Below, piece after piece: positions 16,957 through 22,343 of a stretch of 22,343 nt of DNA (the first letter of the stretch is position 1; each line of letters begins with the position of its first letter). The stretch covers positions 874,578-896,920 of the forward strand of contig BFEA01000018.1 of the NCBI GenBank assembly GCA_003427395.1, written 5' to 3'. Both the position numbers and the translations under genes were made by a program. The stretch is from Chara braunii (Eukaryota; Streptophyta; Charophyceae; Charales; Characeae). The notes under the pieces are model-generated. The model worked only from the letters and a program-made list of their open reading frames with translations. It was not told the DNA's origin and did not search any database.

Positions 16957-17567
16957 CTTGGAGGAAGCACCCCCCAGACGTGCAGAACCAGGCACATACG
17001 AAGGAAGAGGTCTTGACGCAGATCATATTTGAGAACCCAAGGATTAAGGAACTGAATGGGAAGATGCTGGCAGCCAATGGATCCGTGATATCATTCGGTC
17101 AAGCTTGGATCAGGAGGGGGGCGGTACGCATCAGAGACCTGTGGTCAACGCTACTGGGGGGTCCGAAGCTGGTATCAGAAATCAAGGACGAACTGGCAGG
17201 ACTGCACCGAGTGGAAGAACATTGGAGAACAGTAATAAATGCAATATCAGAGGACTGGAAGGCTATACTAGGTCCGGAAGGGGTAGACCCCCCCGGAACT
17301 TGGTACAAGGCGGCGGAAGAGAACAACACAGACGCAGTTTGGAAACTAGTGGAGATCCAGCCAAGTGGGTTCAGAAAAGTGGAAAGGTGGAGAGCGGCGG
17401 AACACACTAACATGCTAAGCAGAGAGGGCGATGAGATCATAAGGATGTGGAGTAATCTGAGTAAAATAAGAGTGGTGGAAATGCAAAAACAATATAGGAG
17501 AACAAGGATCCTGAAATGGATAGGGAGAGTGCCGCTGCAGGAGTTGAATATCGACCCGTTAGCCTAG
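16957..17567 (+). pseudogene. LINE-1 ORF2, post-RT region (first part)
   Basis: Coding resumes in a new frame immediately after the nested poly(A). Features include FENPRI, a GSVISFGQAWIRRGAVRIRDLW segment and an acidic, Trp-containing stretch, ending ELNIDPLA before TAG at 17565. This fits the thumb-to-C-terminus region of L1/Tx1 ORF2 proteins, where 'W...G...D...' segments of this sort occur. The Lys run at the start of the computed frame is only the translated poly(A). Confidence 0.7.
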
Positions 17568-18361
17568 AGCTGGAAAAGGGAAGGGGCATCAATGGTAAAC
17601 CTCAATCTGTCACATTATACAGTAAAGGAAGGGTACAAGGCAGTGAGAATGGGGGGAAGGAACCCAACACTAATAGCAAAGCACAAATGGCAAACAATGC
17701 TGGGGGAGGAGATTCCAGAGGCAGAAACCAAGTTCAATCAACTGTGGAAAATATTGACTAGGCTACCAAATGGAAAGTAAGTCAGTCTGCTCTGGACGTT
17801 ATCACTGCTGGTCACCCCATCAGCAGTTTGGTTATTGAGCAAAGGAATGGTGGTGGAACTTGGCTGTGGACGGTGTAACTGGCCATTCGAATCAACTCGG
17901 CACCTTTGGTGGGAGTGCCTGGCCTCTAAGCAACTGTGGAAGTGGTGGGAGTACCACTGGAAGAGAACGGGTGGTAGGGGGTTGGAATGGGAGGAGAGAT
18001 GGGTGTTGTTCGGGTTTCTAGCATCAGAGTTGTGTGGGAAAGTGGGGCACTGGGTACGTCGCACATGTAATCAGAAGTATAATAACAGGGATTATTTGGG
18101 CAGACAGAAACAAAGCTCGGTTCGAGAAGCGGTCTATGTCGGATGTGGAGCTGAAAGGAAGTTTTAAAAAAACTGTTAAAAGTTAAAACAGCGATCCGAG
18201 TGGACAGGAGAAGTGTGGCAAAGTCGGGGAAAGGATCCACAAACCAACTCAAATGGTTCGAACAAACCTGGGCAAGGCAGGGAAAGCTGGCAACAGTACA
18301 GCCAGATGCAGGACTCGTTATATCTAAATGGCTACTAAAACTCCACAACACAGGAGATTAG
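17568..18361 (+). pseudogene. LINE-1 ORF2, C-terminal region with CCHC motif
   Basis: The frame of the preceding part continues past TAG 17565 (HYTVKEGYKAV, KWQTMLG, FNQLWKIL) and past TAA 17778. It then shows C-x2-C-x8-H-x4-C at 17865-17918 (CGRCNWPF ... HLWWEC), the C-terminal knuckle typical of L1-type ORF2. After a shift between about 18050 and 18079 the coding signal goes on as IIWADRNKARF and, after TAA at 18184, to a final TAG at 18359-18361. The W-x-x-RN-x-A signature after the knuckle is normal for this group. No RNase H domain follows. Confidence 0.8.
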
Positions 18362-18520
18362 ATTAGATTAGGTTACATTAGATTAGAGGAGATGAGACGT
18401 TTGGAAAGGAGAAGGGGGCAGTGAGTCGATAATGCTGGAAGCGGTGAAGTAGCAAGGAAGTTAGTAGGAGACCAGTTACTCAGATTAAATACCAGGGCAC
18501 TCGGTTCTGTAGGGTCACAG
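18362..18520 (+). other. LINE-1 3' region and junction to LINE-2
   Basis: It begins with imperfect ATTAG repeats (18355-18385) and shows no poly(A). The exact end of LINE-1 and the start of LINE-2 cannot be set from one copy. Confidence 0.4.
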
Positions 18521-18732
18521 TGGACCAAGTAGGAGAGTGCCACGATAGGCGGACCACGAAGAAGCCCCTCCTCCATCAGGCGCCTTGCGTACACGCGGAA
18601 AGGTCAACAACGCTGGACCGCGCCGCGTCGCGAGTTGACGCGGCCACCGGTCCGACCCCTGACAGGACTTCTAACCCTGGCAGGGGGTTCCACAGGGGAC
18701 TTGCGCCATAGCCACGTTCCTGACAGTGCTGA

Positions 18733-19461
18733 CACGTGGCATGCAGAGGGCAGGGCACAGTCAACATCGAGTGCCCGGCGAGTTGCGGTGGAGACAGCTG
18801 ATGAGACAACCGAAGTACGAGAAAGGCGGACCGCGAAGTAACGGCAGACAATCTTCAGCATACAGGCCAAGGGCAGCTGCGGGAGACAACGTGACACTAC
18901 GACAGATGACACCTCCGGGAGGCTTCCCGGCGATCGGATGAACGGAGCCGCCACGTGGTATAATCAATACAAGGAGAGGATAGGAAAAAGGAGGGCGCCA
19001 CGGAAGGGGCGAACCAGGTGGCAAAGGAAGTGACAAGAGACCGACGGACGGAGGGCAGAGGAAGGAGAAGCAAACGCTGTGCAACAGTAAGAAGATCTGG
19101 CTTCGAGGTCGCCACGTGGCGGAACGGTGGAGCTGGTGCGAGAACCCGAACATAAATCGACGCGATTGGCTGCAACAGGAGCGGGAGGAACAGCGTGACC
19201 CCAACTACCAGCGGGCAGGGTGAGAGGACAGATCTACGCAGACGACGGGTATCCACCGCCACCCCTGAACTCTCCCCCCCCCCCCCCCCCCCCCCCCCTC
19301 CTGTCACCTCGGTGCCCGTCCCAGCCAGCAAGTCTGAATAAAAACATCCACGATAGAGAAACCAACAAAAGAAAAAAACTGAGTCCAATCAATCACACAT
19401 CGAGCGCACCAAAAAAAGGGAATACACAAAAAGGAAAAAACTAATCGGCAACAGACACGTG
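18733..19461. promoter_or_regulatory. Four G-box (CACGTG) sites in the LINE-2 leader
   Basis: CACGTG occurs at 18733-18738, 18952-18957, 19113-19118 and 19456-19461, each followed by G (CACGTGG) and two embedded in GCCACGTGG. Only one other CACGTG was noticed in the rest of the window (8276). In plants this palindrome is bound by bZIP and bHLH factors. The cluster upstream of ORF1 suggests an internal promoter. That is inference. Confidence 0.55.
19274..19298 (+). repeat. C25 homopolymer
   Basis: An uninterrupted run of C lies in the LINE-2 leader. A second, C14, lies at 19645-19658 inside the ORF1 N-terminal repeat, where it encodes Pro. Lengths of such runs may be assembly-sensitive. Confidence 0.85.
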
Positions 19462-19475
19462 GGCAACAGTAGCCC

Positions 19476-22343
19476 ATGGATTTGCTAACAAGGAGAGGGA
19501 AGGGGACAGGATCCCTTATTTACTACCAGGGGGCGATGAGACACGCCTTGAACAAGCACTTGACCACGTCCCCGTACACACGCCCCGCGGGAATGAAGCC
19601 CCCTGTGCCCCGGCAACAGAGACAAGCCCCCATGCCGCCTAGTGCCCCCCCCCCCCCCTTGGATTGCTCCCCGTCGGGGCGGCATCACTGGCCGGCCCTG
19701 ACGGGGATGACGAGCACGGCACACGTTTCGATTGAGAACGCACAATAGACACAACCCCCCCTGTTACCTGGGGTGCCCGGAGCCCCCCCGCCCCCCTTGG
19801 ATAGCTCTCCGACACAACAGCTTCACTGGCCGGCTTCATCGGGGACAACGAGCATGGAACTCGGATCGACTGAGAACGAGATTGGCTTTGCTTCGGCCCC
19901 CCTGGATCCACAGCCACTACAAAATCTACAACCCCCCCGGGACCAGGTGATGAAAGAACCAGGGGAAGAGAGACAGGAGGTGGAGGGGGAAGAAGAGGAG
20001 GATACCGAGGAAGAAGAGGAGATCTTAATAGAAGAGGAAAAATCCAGTGAGAATAAGAAACACAAACAGGCATCGGAATCGGGACAGAAATCAAAACCCA
20101 CATGGGCACAGCGAGTAAGAAGCACAATACAGGAAAAAAAACTCACAATCGTGCGATCCGCACAAGGTGCCCAAGAGGGGATGGAAGAGACCCTCAAAGT
20201 CCCTCTTCGTAACCTCTCATCTGCACGGGCGTACTTCCTCACCCTCTTCCTCCTCCCCTCTGAGAAACTTTTGGTGGACCAAGGGGGAAGGAAAACCATG
20301 ATGCGCACCTACCCGGAGGACAAGCTGGGGGCAAGAGACGAGATCTACATCAAACACGCCAGTAACTGGCTGTTTTACGGTGAAGCAGCAAGCAAATCGG
20401 TCAACGACAAAATAAAATGGATTTGCAAACGGATTGAAGAGATGAAAGGCAGCCCCGATGCAGTTCAAGAGTTCTTCTTGATTCAACCTATCACCTCTAC
20501 GGTCTTCACCATGCTCAACCTATTTACACAAGACAAACATAGGATGGACGGGTGGAAGAAGCTGAGATGGGAAAGATCAGACCTCTGCATCTATCCCTGG
20601 CAACCCAAAAAGCAGACCCCGGAAGAGAAGCGGGAACAACTGATGAGGGATTACTTCCGGGTCGAGTTCAGACATATTCCGGTAGAAGTGCAGGCCGCCT
20701 TCGTGTATGAATTTGGTCAACACTTCAACATCGTCGACTTCATTGACCCGCTCCCGTCATACGTAGCAAAACGGGACGACTATCTGATGTTGGCCCTGGA
20801 NATCCCCAAAAATCAACCGTTCTCTATTGACGACATCATCCCCTACAGAATGGGGGGGAAAGTCTACCAAATTCATACGGCCCATAAATTTAGGCCTTGG
20901 TGCTTTAAATGTAGGGCGTATGGCCACTTGTGTACAGAAACAGNGTGCCCCCTGCACCNGAATAAGAGAAAGCCCACGACAGGNAGGNTGCAACAAGACC
21001 ACNACAGGCCCAACAGGTGGTACCCGGTGGATAGGGGTTATGNAGGCTGGGTCTTCCGGNANGACCTCGACCACAAAGGTCAAGCAAGGGGATGGACTTG
21101 GGAAGGACGCGGCGACCCGTACGGCTTTGCCAAACCGCCGGACGATTGNACACCGCCAAAAGGCAAAGGAAGCCCACAGTTANTNGAGCCCTCCCCCGCA
21201 CAACCCAAGGGTCGGGGTGCATCACNCCCCCCNNGGGAGAAAACCCCGCAACCCTCACTTCAAAACCCGCAGCCTCGNGAAAANNAGAAGCAAAAACGAC
21301 ANAACTGGGGCCCGNCAGCGATGGANTATATACCGAAACANCTGTTATCTGAGAANGGAAAAGGCGAGTGCCACCAGAACGTGGGTCAGTTGCGTGACGC
21401 TCAACCGGAACCGCTTAAAACAACNGACTTTCTCGAANAGGCCTTTGGCCNCCAGCCTATGGAGATCGAGGTTATCCCNGGAGNCCCGGNTCCACCCTCC
21501 CCCCCTGAAGTCGAAATGACAGACGTCGATAGCCAACCAACAGATGAACCCCCGCCACCCGCAGGAAAAGAGCCAGCGGCACACAAGGACGGACTGCAGG
21601 AGGTGGCAGACTGGCTCATGGAAAGCCTGCGCCAGAAATACGGGAAGGGAGACGACGAATTCTGGGATGGGATGTACAGGGAATTGATTCCGCTGCTTGA
21701 AAGCAGCTCGAGTCTTCAAAATGCCCTCACCCGGGGTCTGCCGCCAGGGAAATCATGGTCGGGCATCTGCGGTAAAATCCTGCACATAGTGCTGCATCGT
21801 TTCCACCCCCTACTCACGGAAAAAGAACAACACCACGATAAAAGAAAGGTGGACCCCCTCGCGGTGACCCCACTCCCAGGTACAAAGTCGGGGCTGCAAC
21901 AATGCAGCAACGCAAGCACACAGAACTCCGGAAGTAGCGAGCCAGCACACAATGCCAGGTCAGAAAGCCCCCCGGGACAGCAACAAAATATAAACGAACC
22001 CACACAAAACCCTGGTGCAGGTGATCCAAATGCAGGTGAGCCAAATGCAGCAACTTCCGTAACCCGCCTGGAGCACCCGCAAAACAGCGACGTCAGAACT
22101 CCAGACCAGGAACAAGGAAACCCTCACACCGGGCGAGACACGACCCGACAGGGGAACGAAAAACAGGAAAAACTTGAAAACCAGGAAAAAACAGACCTCG
22201 GGGCAGACAGCCTGACCACAGGCCGGGTAAATAAGGGGACCGTACCGGGAACGGAGAAGCAACAGGAAGAAACTGCAGCAGGGGACAACAGTCCGGCACG
22301 GCCGGAAACGCAACCAGATGAGACAGATGAGACAATGACAGAT
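19476..22343 (+). CDS. LINE-2 ORF1, gag-like RNA-binding protein (3' end outside window; one in-frame UAG)
   Basis: From ATG 19854 the frame is open for 830 codons to the last base. The same frame is also open from ATG 19476 to TAG 19746-19748, and a 46-residue repeat spans the TAG, so I place the real start at 19476. A stop lies immediately upstream of that ATG. Order (residues counted from 19854): Pro-rich repeats; acidic Glu-rich stretch (about 40-65); globular region with Trp/Phe/Tyr (about 110-340) resembling the gag domain of plant LINEs; Cys/His knuckle at 350-365 (CFKC ... GH ... CP) with unusual spacing; Pro/Gly/Lys-rich linker; a helical part near 590-660; and a Gln/Asn/Glu/Pro-rich disordered tail. 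It should bind LINE RNA in RNP particles. About 40 scattered N between 20801 and 21490 leave some residues unknown; TGN at 21147 could be a stop. Confidence 0.8.
19622..19905 (+). repeat. 138-bp in-frame tandem repeat at the ORF1 N-terminus
   Basis: CCCCCCTTGGAT...CACTGGCCGG...GACGAGCA...GAGAACG recurs with anchors at 19659 and 19797 (138 bp, 46 codons), and a partial third start lies at about 19902. On the protein level both copies read APPPPLD-S-P ... HWPA ... T-S ... ENA/E. Conservation of frame across the UAG supports a common coding origin. Confidence 0.8.

Larger units (their letters stand above)
10512..18500 (+). mobile_element. LINE-1: degenerate L1/Tx1-type non-LTR retrotransposon
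   Basis: In order the element has a GC-rich leader (10512-10716), a gag-like ORF1 with CCHC knuckle, and ORF2 with APE-type endonuclease, reverse transcriptase and C-terminal CCHC motif. A short 3' region follows, starting with ATTAG repeats after the ORF2 stop at 18361. The motif set (SPGRDGLTVEFY, NWKPISLLN, RQGCP) places it in the L1/Tx1 group. No RNase H or LTR is seen. The left boundary is the end of the preceding poly(A). The right boundary is a guess, because no poly(A) or TSD was found and the next LINE begins within a few hundred bases. Many lesions make it non-autonomous. Confidence 0.85.
18521..22343 (+). mobile_element. LINE-2: well-preserved non-LTR retrotransposon, 5' half
   Basis: A GC-rich leader of about 950 bp precedes a long gag-like ORF1 that is open to the window edge. 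ORF2 must lie beyond. It shares with LINE-1 the orientation, the type of leader and an ORF1 with a Cys/His knuckle. Unlike LINE-1 it has a single in-frame stop over 956 codons, so it is younger. The 5' boundary is inferred from where LINE-1 coding and its 3' region end. Confidence 0.65.

Noticed and set aside
1-22343. CRISPR arrays, bacterial operons, tRNA genes
   Set aside because: No regularly spaced repeat array, no Shine-Dalgarno-linked gene series and no convincing tRNA cloverleaf with A and B boxes could be found by eye.

Overview
This is a stretch of a eukaryotic nuclear genome that consists almost entirely of transposable elements. There is no operon structure, poly(A)/poly(T) runs and microsatellites are frequent, and I found no convincing host protein gene. 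The lineage clue is a minus-strand U6 snRNA copy near position 700. Its 5' stem (GTCC-TTCG-GGAC) and 3' part (ACGCATAAATCGAGAAAT) are of the land-plant/green-algal type, not the animal type. A degenerate 18S rRNA 3' end near 10 kb and L1/Tx1-type non-LTR retrotransposons fit the same picture. I infer Viridiplantae with a large, repeat-rich genome. A charophyte alga or other non-seed plant would fit, but the species is not decided by the sequence.

Left part (1-10.5 kb): a mosaic of short, mostly noncoding elements. It holds (i) at least seven copies of a recurring 3'-end module, one or two small hairpins, most of them leading into a poly(A) tail, on both strands; (ii) a U6 retropseudogene with an A-tail and target-site duplication (TSD); (iii) five foldback/MITE-like DNA elements with terminal inverted repeats (TIRs) at 1935-2383, 2415-2817, 3449-3564, 4264-4421 and 8753-8913; (iv) several insertions that are only a poly(A) or A-rich tail between direct repeats; (v) a GC-rich tandem repeat at 4.7-5.2 kb; (vi) about 2.7 kb of anonymous T/G-rich sequence (5.2-7.9 kb) ending in another tail module; and (vii) an 18S rRNA fragment with a poly(A) tail.

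Centre (10.5-18.4 kb): one nearly full-length but decayed LINE on the plus strand (called LINE-1 here, meaning only the first of two). ORF1 encodes a gag-like protein with a CCHC knuckle. ORF2 encodes an APE-type endonuclease, a reverse transcriptase and a C-terminal CCHC motif. It is broken by frameshifts, an 85-bp tandem duplication, in-frame stops and a nested poly(A) element of about 0.43 kb. Most in-frame stops and two damaged catalytic motifs can be explained by C-to-T (or G-to-A) transitions, as expected of a methylated, silenced element.

Right part (18.5 kb to window end): the 5' half of a second, much better preserved LINE in the same orientation (LINE-2). A GC-rich leader with four CACGTG G-boxes and a C25 tract precedes a gag-like ORF1 that stays open from 19854 to the last base (830 codons). 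A 90-codon in-frame upstream segment, separated by a single UAG, carries the same protein repeat as the start of the open part, so ORF1 probably begins at 19476. Its ORF2 lies beyond the window.

Functionally the window reads as one story. L1-type machinery encoded by LINE-like elements can explain the poly(A)-tailed copies, the U6 and 18S retrocopies and the tail-only insertions. The MITEs are a separate layer of non-autonomous DNA transposons.
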